Origin: an uncultured Bacteroidota bacterium
GTDB taxonomy: Bacteria; Bacteroidota; Rhodothermia; Rhodothermales; Salinibacteraceae
Direction of reading: 5' to 3'
DNA: 64,000 nt
Assembly: GCA_913056185.1 (NCBI GenBank)
Contig: CAJXLV010000015.1
Coordinates: 1 to 64,000 of the forward strand
Shown here piece by piece: positions 16,138 to 25,234 of this stretch. Position 1 is the stretch's first letter. Each line of letters opens with the position of its first letter. The notes under the pieces are model-generated. The model was not told the DNA's origin. It made no database searches and worked only from the letters and a program-made list of their open reading frames with translations. The position numbers were made by a program, and so were the translations under genes.

Positions 16138-17970
16138 ATGCTTCGTTCGTTCGCCGTCCTCGCTTGTGCCCTGGGGCTCGTTCTTGCGGGGTGTGCCGGT
16201 TCGCCCCGTACCGATCGCGCCCCTGAGACGGCCGCGTCGGCCACCTTCCCGGACGATTATCGCCGAGTGGTCGCTCCCTCGTTCCCTGTGTTCGATGCCA
16301 GCGGCACGCCGGTCTCGAATCCGTTCTACGGCGGCTTCAATGCGCCTCGTCCTCAGTTTGTGGACATCGACGGGGACGACGACGCGGACCTGTTTGTGCA
16401 GGAGCGGCCGGGCCAGATCTCGTTCTTCGAGCACGTCTCCCAGGGCGACTCCTCCCGCCTCGTCTGGCGCACGGACAACTATCGCGATCTCGACATCGGC
16501 GAGTGGTACCGGTTTGCGGATCTCGATCAGGACGGTGCGGTGGACCTCCTCACGGAACAGCCCTACAGCCACATCCGCGCCTACCGGAACGTAGGCACGG
16601 CCACCGACGCTGCCTTTGAGCTGTTCGCCGATACCCTGCGCACTCCGTCCGGGGAGCCGATCTTCTCGGATCGGCAGAACATTCCCAACGTGACCGACCT
16701 CGGTTGTAACGGGCGGCTGGACCTCTTCCTGGGAAAGCTGGACGGGTCGATTACCCGGTACGAAGCGACGGACAGCACGGGCATGCCGGTCTTTGCCCAC
16801 ATGACTGATGACTTCGAAGGCATCAAGATTGTCGGGGGCACTGGCCAGAAGGGGCCGTCCCTGCATGGGGCCAATACCCTCACATTTGCCGATGTGGACG
16901 GGGACGGCGACTCCGACTTGTTCTGGGGGGATTTCTTTGAGCCGGGCCTGCTCTTGATCGAGAACACCGGCTCCTGCCGTAACCCGGTGCTCAGTGGTGC
17001 CCCGGAGCGATTCCCGCTGGCAAACCCTCTGCTCACCAGTGGATACAACGCCCCGGCCCTGACCGACTGGACGGGCAACGGGGAGGTTGATTTGTTCGTG
17101 GGGGTGCTCGGGGGATCCAATGATGCGAATGCAAGCCTGGCGGACAATTTCTACTTCTTCGAGCGTACGGAGGGCCGCTATACGCTCCGCACCCGGCAGT
17201 TTGTGGGCGGGCTGGATGTGGGCAGTGAAAGCACTGTGGCGCTCGGCGACATAAATGCGGACGGACAGGCGGAGGCCCTGCTGGCCAACAAGATCGATCC
17301 GAGGAAGGGCCGGACGTCGCTCGTGTATCCGCTCACGCAGTCTGCCTCGGGGGAGGGCCTCCGATTGGGGGCGGCCCTCGACCTTCCTGATGCGTATCAT
17401 TACGCACCGGCCCTGGCTGACCTCACGGGCGATGGGGCAGCCGACTTGGTGCTTGGCACCTGGCAGGGCGATTTGTCGTATCACCAAAACCAGGGCGCGG
17501 GTGCTTTTGAGGCCCAGGACGGGCCGCTGGAGGGCCTGTCCGGGGGCACCAATGTCGTTCCTGCGCTCGGGGATCTTACGGGCGATGGGCGGATCGATCT
17601 GGTGCGCGGCACAGCCAGTGGCGTGGTGACCCTGCACCCCAATACGGGCACCCCTGAGGCCCCGCGCTTTGCCCCGGCTACCGATACCCTCGCCACGGTC
17701 GGCTCCCGCGCCGCCCCTGCCCTGCACGACGTGAACGGCGACGGGCGACTTGATCTGGTCATCGGGACGGCACAGGAGCTGCGTGTGGCGTACAACCGCG
17801 GCTCGGCGTCGGCCCCTGCGTTTGGGACGCCCCAAGCGGCATCGCTCCGGGGCGTGCCGCGCCGCCCCACGCCTGCGCTCGGAGACGTGACCGGCGACGG
17901 CCGAATGGAGCTGCTGCTGGGAGGGCAGGGCGGAGGCCTACGACTCTTTCAGCCTCCGTCCGCGCCCTGA
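16138..17970 (+). CDS. FG-GAP/VCBS-repeat lipoprotein
   Basis: A 610-aa lipoprotein: MLRSFAVLACALGLVLAGC gives a lipobox LAGC. The mature part carries many FG-GAP/VCBS calcium-binding-type repeats, recognisable by D-x-D-x-D-G loops: QFVDIDGDDDADLFVQE, RFADLDQDGAVDLLTE, FADVDGDGDSDLFWGD, ALGDINADGQAEALLA and ALGDVTGDGRMELLLG. These suggest a calcium-stabilised beta-propeller on the cell surface. It starts 48 bp after the YVTN gene, so the two are probably one transcript. Its stop is only 9 bp from the stop of the convergent small acidic gene. Ligand and role are unknown. Confidence 0.82.
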   Translation: MLRSFAVLACALGLVLAGCAGSPRTDRAPETAASATFPDDYRRVVAPSFPVFDASGTPVSNPFYGGFNAPRPQFVDIDGDDDADLFVQERPGQISFFEHVSQGDSSRLVWRTDNYRDLDIGEWYRFADLDQDGAVDLLTEQPYSHIRAYRNVGTATDAAFELFADTLRTPSGEPIFSDRQNIPNVTDLGCNGRLDLFLGKLDGSITRYEATDSTGMPVFAHMTDDFEGIKIVGGTGQKGPSLHGANTLTFADVDGDGDSDLFWGDFFEPGLLLIENTGSCRNPVLSGAPERFPLANPLLTSGYNAPALTDWTGNGEVDLFVGVLGGSNDANASLADNFYFFERTEGRYTLRTRQFVGGLDVGSESTVALGDINADGQAEALLANKIDPRKGRTSLVYPLTQSASGEGLRLGAALDLPDAYHYAPALADLTGDGAADLVLGTWQGDLSYHQNQGAGAFEAQDGPLEGLSGGTNVVPALGDLTGDGRIDLVRGTASGVVTLHPNTGTPEAPRFAPATDTLATVGSRAAPALHDVNGDGRLDLVIGTAQELRVAYNRGSASAPAFGTPQAASLRGVPRRPTPALGDVTGDGRMELLLGGQGGGLRLFQPPSAP

Positions 17971-17979
17971 TCGCAGGCG

Positions 17980-18363
17980 TCACCAAATCCAAGTCCGGGC
18001 CCGCTGAAAGAGCGACGTTGAGGACGACGTTGACGACGGAGCGCGGGGACTGCTGTCTGCGGCCGAGTTGCTGTCGGCCGAGTTGGTGTCGGCTGGGTTG
18101 CTGTCGGCTGAGTCGCTGTCGTTGAGGGCCTCGTTGAGAGCCTTCAGGTTCATGTGAAAGCGCTGCACCAGCTGTGCGCGCGTCTCCGTGGAGAGCGACT
18201 CGTACGCCCCCCCGCGCAACGCCTCCAGCGCCCGCCGGTGGTGCGTGCGGGCCTGCCGGAGCTCGTCCGGGGGCCGCGCCTCAAGTTCTTCCACGAGTGT
18301 CTCGTAGTCGTTGGGGCGATCGCTGAGGGGAAGCGGGGTTGAGGGAAATGGTCGTGTAGCCAT
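17980..18363 (-). CDS. Small hypothetical protein with Asp/Ser/Asn repeats
   Basis: No family recognised. The 127-aa product has a helical middle (YETLVEELEARPPDELRQAR, then RRALEALRGGAYESLSTE), followed by a low-complexity stretch of DSADSNPADTNSAD repeats encoded by a 15-bp tandem repeat, and a short tail ending RARTWIW. No signal peptide or membrane helix is visible. The ATG at 18363 (MATRPFPS) is preferred to 18456 because the upstream part looks non-coding. It converges on the VCBS lipoprotein gene with 9 bp between stops. Coding status is likely but not proven. Confidence 0.55.
   Translation of the reverse strand: MATRPFPSTPLPLSDRPNDYETLVEELEARPPDELRQARTHHRRALEALRGGAYESLSTETRAQLVQRFHMNLKALNEALNDSDSADSNPADTNSADSNSAADSSPRAPSSTSSSTSLFQRARTWIW
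18067..18126. repeat. 15-bp tandem repeat, four units
   Basis: Units start GTTGCTGTCGGCCGA, GTTGGTGTCGGCTGG, GTTGCTGTCGGCTGA and GTCGCTGTCGTTGAG. Being 15 bp, each unit encodes five residues (S-N/T-S/P-A-D-like) on the minus strand, so copy-number change would keep frame. Confidence 0.85.
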
Positions 18364-18668
18364 CGGGGAAGCGTCGATGTGGCAAGGGACGCGAAAAGAA
18401 GGGGCCCGCAGATGTATCGATTGAATCGGGAAACCCCATCTTGGAACCGCTTCCAAAAAATAAAGAGCGTAGGTGTGGGTTGTGTCAGAACCCCGTCAAG
18501 ATTTTGAGACGAGTCGGGGAAGGGGGACGCGAGTCCACACGGGAGACAGCAGACACGACGGCCTTGAAACGTTTGTTGCTCCCTTCGCAACCCGAGCTCG
18601 CACCGAGGATTTGAGCAGCATGACTACCAACATTTCCCGACCTTCCCAACCCGACCGGTGTCCATTCT
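18364..18668. other. Gene-free region upstream of uvrB
   Basis: 305 bp between the divergent small acidic gene and uvrB. No ORF, RNA or repeat was recognised. An SOS-type box for uvrB was looked for, but no convincing palindrome was found. Confidence 0.5.
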
Positions 18669-20735
18669 ATGACCGAAGTGCTCGACCACCCGGACGCGTT
18701 CCGGCTTGAGTCCGATTTTGAGCCGATGGGCGATCAGCCCCAGGCCATCCGCGAGCTGGTAGAAGGCATCGAGCGTGGGGACGACTACCAGACCCTGCTG
18801 GGAGCAACGGGGACCGGCAAGACATTCTCCGTGGCCAACGTCATCGAGGAGGTGAACAAGCCGACGCTCGTCATGAGCCACAACAAGACGTTGGCGGCAC
18901 AGCTCTACGGGGAGCTGAAGCAGTTTTTCCCCGAGAACGCCGTCGAGTACTTTATCTCCTACTACGACTACTACCAGCCCGAGTCGTACATCGTCCCGTC
19001 CGATACATACATCGAAAAGGATGTGGCGATCAACGATCGGATTGAACGGCTGCGACTGCGCGCCACCTCTGAGCTTGTCAGTGGGCGCGATGATGTGATC
19101 GTGGTGGCCAGCGTGTCCTGCATCTACGGCCTCGGCTCCCCGGCGGAGTTCCGGAAGGAAATTTTGCCGATCCACCGTGGGCTCGAGGTGGAGCGCAACG
19201 ACCTGCTCCGCCGCTTCATCGATCTGTTCTACGAACGCAACGACATCGAATTTGAACCGGGCACCTTCCGGGTGCGGGGCGACGTGGTGGACATCTTTCC
19301 GGCGTACCGGGAGGCCCGGGCGCTCCGCATTGAGTTTTGGGGGGATGAGATTGACCGGCTGGCGATCATTGAGCCGCAGAGCGGACGCGAGCTTGAGGCC
19401 CTCGACCGGTTTACGCTCTATCCCGCCCAGATCTTTGTTACTCCGGAAGATCGCCTGGAGCAGGCCATTGGGGACATCAAAGAAGAGCTGCGCTGGCGCC
19501 TGGCGGTGCTACGCGAGGAGGGCAAGATGGTAGAGGCCCAGCGCCTGGAGCAGCGCACCATGTTCGACATTGAGATGATGCAAGAGGTCGGCTACTGCTC
19601 CGGCATCGAGAACTACTCGCGCCATCTGACGGGGCGGGAGCCGGGCGAGCGGCCGTACTGCCTGCTCGATTACTTCCCGGAGGATTTTCTGCTGGTGGTG
19701 GACGAGAGCCACGTCACCATCCCGCAGGTGCGGGCCATGTACAACGGCGACCGCCAGCGCAAGCTGAAGCTGGTAGAGCACGGCTTCCGCCTGCCGTCGG
19801 CCCTCGACAACCGACCGCTCACCTTTGAAGAGTTTGAAGCGCTGACGCCGCAGACCCTTTTCATGAGCGCCACGCCCGCCGACTATGAGCTGCAGCAGAG
19901 CGGTGGGGTGTTTGTGGAACAGGTGGTGCGTCCCACCGGCATTCCGGATCCTGAGATCGACGTACGTCCCACGACGACGCAGGTCGATGATCTGATGGAA
20001 GAGGTCCGCAAGCGCTCGGAGCGGGGTGAGCGTGTGCTCGTGACTACGCTCACCAAGCGCATGACGGAAGACCTGGCCGACTATCTTGACAGCTACGGCG
20101 TGGACGTGCGCTGGATGCACTCCGATATTGATGCGCTCGAACGGGTCGACATCATCCGTGGGCTGCGCCTCGGGGAGTACGACGTGCTGGTGGGGGTGAA
20201 CCTCTTGCGCGAGGGGCTCGACCTCCCGGAGGTGTCGCTGGTCGCCATCCTCGATGCCGACCAGCAAGGCTTTTTGCGCTCGGAGACATCGCTGATCCAG
20301 ACGGCGGGGCGCGCGGCTCGCAACATCCGCGGCCAGGTGATCCTTTACGCCGACGAGATTACCGATGCGATGCGGAAGATGATGAATGAGACCGACCGGC
20401 GCCGACAGCGACAGCTCGCCTACAACGAGGAGCATGACGTAACGCCTGAGCCGATTAAGAAGTCGCCCGATGAGATTAAGATGGGCACGGCCATTGCTGA
20501 TGAGAAAAATGACGGGGACGAGAGCGGTGCGCGGCAGCACTATGGCCGCCCGGAGCAGCTCTCTGCCGAGGTGGCGGATCCGGTGGTGGAATACCTCTCG
20601 GAGGACCAAAAGCGAGATCTCGTGGCGCAGATGCGCGAAGAGATGGAAGAAGCGGCTGAGAATCTTGACTTTGAGCGAGCGGCGGAGCTCCGCGACAGCA
20701 TCGAAGAGCTGGAGGCGGAGTTGGGGGAGGGGTAG
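18669..20735 (+). CDS. uvrB: Excinuclease ABC subunit UvrB
   Basis: Damage-verifying helicase-like subunit of nucleotide excision repair; it takes over from UvrA and recruits UvrC. The 688-aa product is full length. It has the P-loop GATGTGKT (45-52), the beta-hairpin [30 protein letters not shown], helicase motifs [17 protein letters not shown] and QTAGRAARN, and a C-terminal UVR motif (about 650-688, with [17 protein letters not shown]) that contacts UvrC. The ATG at 18669 gives the family N-terminus [18 protein letters not shown] spacer of about 205 bp leads to rpmE. Confidence 0.97.
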   Translation: MTEVLDHPDAFRLESDFEPMGDQPQAIRELVEGIERGDDYQTLLGATGTGKTFSVANVIEEVNKPTLVMSHNKTLAAQLYGELKQFFPENAVEYFISYYDYYQPESYIVPSDTYIEKDVAINDRIERLRLRATSELVSGRDDVIVVASVSCIYGLGSPAEFRKEILPIHRGLEVERNDLLRRFIDLFYERNDIEFEPGTFRVRGDVVDIFPAYREARALRIEFWGDEIDRLAIIEPQSGRELEALDRFTLYPAQIFVTPEDRLEQAIGDIKEELRWRLAVLREEGKMVEAQRLEQRTMFDIEMMQEVGYCSGIENYSRHLTGREPGERPYCLLDYFPEDFLLVVDESHVTIPQVRAMYNGDRQRKLKLVEHGFRLPSALDNRPLTFEEFEALTPQTLFMSATPADYELQQSGGVFVEQVVRPTGIPDPEIDVRPTTTQVDDLMEEVRKRSERGERVLVTTLTKRMTEDLADYLDSYGVDVRWMHSDIDALERVDIIRGLRLGEYDVLVGVNLLREGLDLPEVSLVAILDADQQGFLRSETSLIQTAGRAARNIRGQVILYADEITDAMRKMMNETDRRRQRQLAYNEEHDVTPEPIKKSPDEIKMGTAIADEKNDGDESGARQHYGRPEQLSAEVADPVVEYLSEDQKRDLVAQMREEMEEAAENLDFERAAELRDSIEELEAELGEG

Positions 20736-20940
20736 CTGGTGCGCTGGAGACGGGGACGTGGGGCCCGCCCCCCGGAGAGCGTCGAGGAGCGAGGGAGGCC
20801 AGAAGAGGGGACTGCCTGTCGTGTCCGACGCAGACGCAGATGGACGAGAAGCCCTTGCTCCTTCTTCACGCAACGCGCCGCCCCGGCCCGAAACCTCGCG
20901 GGGCGCCTGCCGTGTACCCGGATCGACGCTCACACCCCGA

Positions 20941-21207
20941 ATGCACCCCAAAATCAGTCGCATCGCCATGAAAGACGGCCTGCATCCCGAGTACTCGGAG
21001 GTAACCATCACGCTTGCGGACGGAAGCGAGATCACGACCCGCTCCACGATGGACCAGGAAGAGTACGAATCGGAGGTAGACTCTTCCAACCATCCGTTCT
21101 ACACCGGCCGTCGTCAGTTTGTGGACACCGCCGGTCGTGTTGAGAAATTCAACCGCCGGTACGGCCTCAATCAGGACGATGACGAGGAAGAGGACGACGA
21201 CGCGTAG
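20941..21207 (+). CDS. rpmE: 50S ribosomal protein L31, cysteine-free form
   Basis: Large-subunit ribosomal protein. The 88-aa product shows the L31 pattern GLHPEYSEVTITLADGSEI, TTRST, NHPFYTGRRQFVDTAGRVEK and FNRRYG. The zinc-binding Cys residues of the C+ form are absent, so this is a C-minus L31, the kind used when zinc is scarce. The C-terminus adds a run of about 12 Asp/Glu residues (QDDDEEEDDDA). The start is ATG 20941 or, giving a 79-aa protein closer to the usual N-terminus, ATG 20968. A clear terminator follows. Confidence 0.92.
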   Translation: MHPKISRIAMKDGLHPEYSEVTITLADGSEITTRSTMDQEEYESEVDSSNHPFYTGRRQFVDTAGRVEKFNRRYGLNQDDDEEEDDDA

Positions 21208-21238
21208 CCGCTCGTCCACATTCGGACTGATGTTCAGG

Positions 21239-21272
21239 GGCCACCTGTGCCGAGCGGGTGGCCTTTTTGTTT
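21239..21272 (+). terminator. Rho-independent terminator after rpmE
   Basis: The stem GGCCACC / GGTGGCC with a 10-11 nt loop is followed by TTTTTGTTTT, 32 bp after the rpmE stop. Confidence 0.9.
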
Positions 21273-21370
21273 TGCCTCAGAATGTTGAACGTTCTCTGAT
21301 GGGATGGGGCGAGGAGAACGCAAACCAACAACGCTCCCCCGTTCAACACGCCCACCTTTCCACAAGACCC

Positions 21371-22714
21371 ATGAGTGAGCTCAATCCTGTTTCACTGATC
21401 GCCGCGAAGCGAGACGGCCAGGCGCTGTCCGATGCGGAGCTGAAGGGCCTGATCGACGCGTACACACAGGGCACGGTGCCGGACTACCAGATGAGTGCGT
21501 TTCTGATGGCGGCGTACCTCAACGGCCTGTCGGCGACGGAGGCGGCAGCGCTCACCGATGCCATGCTGGCCTCGGGCACGCACATCGACCTGTCGGACGT
21601 GCCCGGCACCAAGGTGGGCAAGCATTCGACGGGGGGAGTGGGGGACAAGGTGTCGCCCATTCTGGTGCCGCTTGTAGCGAGCTGTGGCGTGCCCGTGGCC
21701 AAGCTGAGCGGGCGCGGGCTGGGCCACACCGGGGGCACGCTCGACAAGCTGGAGGCCATTCCGGGGTTTCGTACCGACTTGAGTGTGGAGCAGTACCGGG
21801 AGCAGGTGGCCTCGGTGGGGGGGGTCATCTCGGGGCAGACCGGAGAGGTCGCCCCGGCCGACAAGAAGCTGTACGCGCTGCGCGATGTGACGGCGACGGT
21901 GGAGTCGATCCCTCTGATTGCGGCCTCCATCATGAGCAAGAAGCTGGCGGAAGGCAACGATGCCCTTGTGCTGGATGTAAAGTGCGGCCGCGGTGCCTTT
22001 ATGAAAACCGAGCCTGAGGCCCGTCGCCTCGCCGAAACGCTTGTCGGCATTGCCGCCCGTCACGACACGCCGGGGGTGGCGGTTCTCACGAACATGGACG
22101 TCCCCCTGGGGCGGGCCGTGGGCAACGGGCCGGAGATCCGCGAGGTCATCGAGTGCCTTCGTGGGGAGCACGAAGAATCGGCCCTGATGCAGGTGGTCTA
22201 TCGCCTGGCGGGGGAGATGAGTGCCCTGGGCGGGGTCGCGGAGACGCCGGCCGAGGGCATCGCGGCGGCGCGCGCCGCGGTTGAGCGGGGGGACGCCCTG
22301 GAGCGGTTTCGGCGCCTCGTTGCGGCACAGGGCGGCGAGGTCTCTGTGCTCGATGCCTCGGACACGCCCCCCCACGGGGCCCCCGTCGCAGACGTGCCGG
22401 TGCCCGCCGGAGCGGAGGGGTACGTGGCTGATCTGGATGCGTACGCCATTGGGGAGGCGGCCATGCGCCTGGGCGCCGGGCGCCAGGCCAAAGAGGAGCC
22501 GGTAGACCCTGTGGCGGGCCTATCGGGGCTCAAGAAACCGGGCGATGCGGTGGCCCCCGGCGACGTGCTGGCCCGTCTCCACACCGGCGGCACGCCCAAC
22601 ATAGAAGCCGTGAAGGAACGCGTGCAGCGCGCATACACCTTTTCCGAGAGTGCGCCCCCGTCCGCCCCCGCCGTCTACGCACGTCACACCCAGGCAGGAT
22701 GGACGTCCCTCTGA
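21371..22714 (+). CDS. Pyrimidine-nucleoside (thymidine) phosphorylase
   Basis: Reversible phosphorolysis of pyrimidine nucleosides to base and (deoxy)ribose 1-phosphate in nucleoside salvage. The 447-aa product has the family length and fold: the N-terminal helical domain with YQMSAFLMAAYLNGLS, the phosphate-binding KHSTGGVGDKVS, the signature KLSGRGLGHTGGTLDKLE, and the C-terminal PYNP domain with RLHTGGTPNIEAV. The start ATG at 21371 (MSELNPVSLI) gives the family N-terminus. Sequence alone does not tell DeoA from Pdp specificity, so no gene symbol is given. It follows the rpmE terminator as a separate unit. Confidence 0.93.
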   Translation: MSELNPVSLIAAKRDGQALSDAELKGLIDAYTQGTVPDYQMSAFLMAAYLNGLSATEAAALTDAMLASGTHIDLSDVPGTKVGKHSTGGVGDKVSPILVPLVASCGVPVAKLSGRGLGHTGGTLDKLEAIPGFRTDLSVEQYREQVASVGGVISGQTGEVAPADKKLYALRDVTATVESIPLIAASIMSKKLAEGNDALVLDVKCGRGAFMKTEPEARRLAETLVGIAARHDTPGVAVLTNMDVPLGRAVGNGPEIREVIECLRGEHEESALMQVVYRLAGEMSALGGVAETPAEGIAAARAAVERGDALERFRRLVAAQGGEVSVLDASDTPPHGAPVADVPVPAGAEGYVADLDAYAIGEAAMRLGAGRQAKEEPVDPVAGLSGLKKPGDAVAPGDVLARLHTGGTPNIEAVKERVQRAYTFSESAPPSAPAVYARHTQAGWTSL

Positions 22715-22854
22715 AGGGGGCGTGGGGCGTACGCATCGCCATCCGCCCCTCGTGGCCCGCCCTGTCGCAACGAACGCGGGCCGTGTAACAATTCGGCGTC
22801 GGGCAAAGTATATGAACTGCACACCAATTGTCTCCCCGATCGTCCCTGCCCGCT

Positions 22855-23634
22855 ATGTCCATTTGGTCCCGCTTTAAGCGTGCAATAAAATCCCTCTTCG
22901 GCGGCGCCGTGTCAGCGATGGAGGATCCCCGCACCATCCTGGAGCAGAACATCCGGGAACTGAACGACCAGGTGCCAGAAATGAACGAAAACATCGCCAC
23001 GGTAAAGGCGAACAAAATCATGCTGGAGAAAGAGGTGGCCAAGACCCAAGACCGTGTGGAAGAGCTGACCAGTCGCATCCGCACGGCCCTACAGTCCGAC
23101 CGCGAAGACATTGCCCGGAAGTATGCCAAGCGGTTGGAGGACCAGAAAGAGAGCCTGGAGCGTACCCAAGAGCAACTGAAAGGCGCCGAGCGGGCCTACG
23201 AGAAGGCCCTGAAGGTCAAAAAAGCTTTCATGCGGGAGAAGGAGAAGAAGATTCAAGAGGCGAAAGACGCCCTCCGCCAACACGAGCGGGCCCAGTGGCA
23301 GGCCGAGATTGCCGACACCATGGAGCAGTTTGAGGTGTCGGGCCTCGACCAGACGCACGACGAAATGGTGCGCCAGCTCGACGAAGAGTCGGCCAAGAAC
23401 CAAGCGCGCATGGAGATGGCGCTCGACTCGGTGGATACGGAAGCGATGCAGATCGAAGAAGACGCCGAAGAGCTTCGCGCCCAGCAGGTGGTCGATGAGT
23501 TTAAGGCCGAAATGGGGATGGAGGAGAAGACGCGGGCCGACGACGAGACCGAAGAAACGATTGATCTGCCCGAAGGCGAGGAACGAGAAGAGCCGTCGAA
23601 GACCATCGGCCAGCAGCGCAGCACGTCGGAGTAA
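22855..23634 (+). CDS. pspA: PspA/IM30 (Vipp1) family membrane-stress protein
   Basis: Peripheral inner-membrane ESCRT-III-like protein that oligomerises on stressed membranes. The 259-aa product starts with an amphipathic helix (MSIWSRFKRAIKSLFGG), followed by long charged coiled coils (for example EDPRTILEQNIRELNDQVPE and RAYEKALKVKKAFMREKEKK), as in the family. Beyond the family core there is a strongly acidic tail of about 45 residues ending SKTIGQQRSTSE. The ATG at 22855 gives the helix; an upstream TTG does not. It heads a likely three-gene operon with the next two coiled-coil genes. A CCCCC-GCTTA-GGGGG hairpin lies at 23665-23679, without a T-run. Confidence 0.9.
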   Translation: MSIWSRFKRAIKSLFGGAVSAMEDPRTILEQNIRELNDQVPEMNENIATVKANKIMLEKEVAKTQDRVEELTSRIRTALQSDREDIARKYAKRLEDQKESLERTQEQLKGAERAYEKALKVKKAFMREKEKKIQEAKDALRQHERAQWQAEIADTMEQFEVSGLDQTHDEMVRQLDEESAKNQARMEMALDSVDTEAMQIEEDAEELRAQQVVDEFKAEMGMEEKTRADDETEETIDLPEGEEREEPSKTIGQQRSTSE

Positions 23635-23729
23635 TCAGCATTGGGTTGCGACTGCCTGTCCGAGCCCCCGCTTAGGGGGGAATGTGTGCGCCCTGGTTCG
23701 CTCCCTGCATCCTGATCCGCGCCCGCGCC

Positions 23730-24194
23730 ATGACTGACGACGAATTCCAACACATCAAGGAGGAAGAAAAGAACCATCTCCGTGCCCAAAAACGCCTCCA
23801 GCGCACGCTCGAGGCGCTGAAGCAGCGCACGGAGGGGGAAGGCGTTGTGCAGCAGATGAAGCGGGGAGCCGCGCGGTTGCTCGACGAGACCGAATCCCTT
23901 GTCGACGCGTTGCGCCGAACCGTGGTCCAGGATCAGGCCCGCTTTGAAGTCGCCCTCGACGACGAAAGGCCGGAGGCGGACGCCCTTCGCGAGGCCGAAG
24001 AAGCGCTTCGGGAAGAGCGGGCCGAAGCGCTTGTGCGCCGAATGAAGGCCGAAGAAGAGAAGGCGGCTCGGTCTCGTCCGTCCATCTCCGAAGACGACAA
24101 GGCGTCCGACGAGCGGCCCGACTCCCCCCCGGCGCAAGAGGGCCCCGACAAGACCATTGGTCGCATGGGGGATCTCCGCTCCGAGGAGTCCTGA
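23730..24194 (+). CDS. Acidic coiled-coil protein next to PspA
   Basis: No known family recognised. The 154-aa product is almost entirely charged helix (EEKNHLRAQKRLQRTLEAL, VQQMKRGAARLLDETESL and REAEEALREERAEALVRR), with no signal peptide or membrane span. It ends in a disordered acidic tail, PPAQEGPDKTIGRMGDLRSE. The KTIG motif near the end also occurs at the end of the PspA upstream (SKTIGQQ), suggesting a shared C-terminal interaction motif or a PspA-derived origin. The start ATG at 23730 is the first sensible one, 95 bp after pspA; the membrane-protein gene follows after 52 bp. Confidence 0.7.
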   Translation: MTDDEFQHIKEEEKNHLRAQKRLQRTLEALKQRTEGEGVVQQMKRGAARLLDETESLVDALRRTVVQDQARFEVALDDERPEADALREAEEALREERAEALVRRMKAEEEKAARSRPSISEDDKASDERPDSPPAQEGPDKTIGRMGDLRSEES

Positions 24195-24246
24195 GCGGCC
24201 CTTCTCGCGTGTCGCATCCAGCCTCTCATGTACCGCGCCCCATTCC

Positions 24247-25185
24247 ATGGACGACATCAACTACACCAAGGAGGCTCTCTTCAACACCTGGAACCTCGTG
24301 TTCCTTATTGCCACCGTGGCTGTAGCGGCGGCGCTTGGTGTGGTAGGAGCGCTGCCCACCTGGCTGCCCGAACTGATCCTGGTGGTGGGGGGCGGCGCCG
24401 AGCTGGTGTACCTGGGCGTGATGCCCCGCCACAAGCGGTTCCGGCGGTACATCCGTGCCGAGAAGCGGGCGGAACAGCACCAGGCCCCCTCGCAGCGCGA
24501 AATCTTCAGCCAGCTTCGGAACCAGAGCCAGCGGCGCTACGCCAAGCTGCGCAAGCTGAAGGACCAGATCCAGGCCAACTACCAAAAGCTCAGCTACGCC
24601 TCGCAGGGCATTCTTACCAGCCACGTCGACAAGATCGATGGGCTGCTCGACTCGTACCTCGATCTCCTGCACCAGCGAGAGCGGTACCGGGACTTCATGG
24701 AGAGCGCGACAGAAAAGCGCATCCTGGACGACATCGAGGCACTGAAAAAAGACATGGCGGACGACCCCGATCGCGTACGGGCGGTGAAGGAGCGGCGGCT
24801 GAAGGTGCTGGAGCGGCGCCTGGCCCGCTTCCGCAAGGCGCATGAGAACCTGGAAATCATTGGGGCACAACTCAGTACCATCGAGGATGTCGTGCGTTAC
24901 ATCCACGAGCAGTCGTGGACCCTGCAAAACCCCGAGGAGGTGACGGCCCAGCTGGATACGCTCATGCGAGAGGTGGAGGAAACACAGAGCTCCATCCGCG
25001 AAATTGAAGATGTGTTCGCGGCGCCGTCCGACTATATCGGCGAGGAGGACGAAGACCTGGAGGCGCTCGATGCAGAGCTGGATGCCGCGGCGGAGGGAGC
25101 TCTTGGTCCGACGGGGGACGAGGACGCGTCAACCGAGGAGCGCTCCGCCCGCTCCCGCGCACGCGAGTCGCGGCAGAGATCCTGA
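24247..25185 (+). CDS. Membrane protein with two N-terminal helices and a coiled-coil domain
   Basis: Family not recognised. The 312-aa product has two close transmembrane segments (about residues 15-36, WNLVFLIATVAVAAALGVVG, and 38-57, LPELILVVGGGAELVYLGV), then a cytoplasmic-looking helical region of about 200 residues with Arg/Lys-rich heptads (SQRRYAKLRKLKDQIQANYQ), and an acidic, then Arg-rich tail. Topology and context (third gene after pspA) suggest a membrane anchor or partner for the PspA system, by analogy with PspB/PspC or LiaF, but there is no sequence similarity to those. The start ATG at 24247 follows the previous stop by 52 bp. It converges on a hypothetical gene. Confidence 0.72.
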   Translation: MDDINYTKEALFNTWNLVFLIATVAVAAALGVVGALPTWLPELILVVGGGAELVYLGVMPRHKRFRRYIRAEKRAEQHQAPSQREIFSQLRNQSQRRYAKLRKLKDQIQANYQKLSYASQGILTSHVDKIDGLLDSYLDLLHQRERYRDFMESATEKRILDDIEALKKDMADDPDRVRAVKERRLKVLERRLARFRKAHENLEIIGAQLSTIEDVVRYIHEQSWTLQNPEEVTAQLDTLMREVEETQSSIREIEDVFAAPSDYIGEEDEDLEALDAELDAAAEGALGPTGDEDASTEERSARSRARESRQRS

Positions 25186-25234
25186 AAAAGCGCCGGGGTC
25201 CCCCGGCCGAAGCACCACAGCAGAAGGACGGGCG

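Noticed and set aside
15040-17835. Very long minus-strand open frame (931 codons) opposite the YVTN and VCBS genes
   Set aside because: Composition is Arg/His/Gly-rich without hydrophobic pattern or motif; the plus-strand genes have signal peptides and repeats.
18364-18668. LexA/SOS box upstream of uvrB
   Set aside because: No convincing palindromic SOS motif was found; the operator in this group is not known to me.
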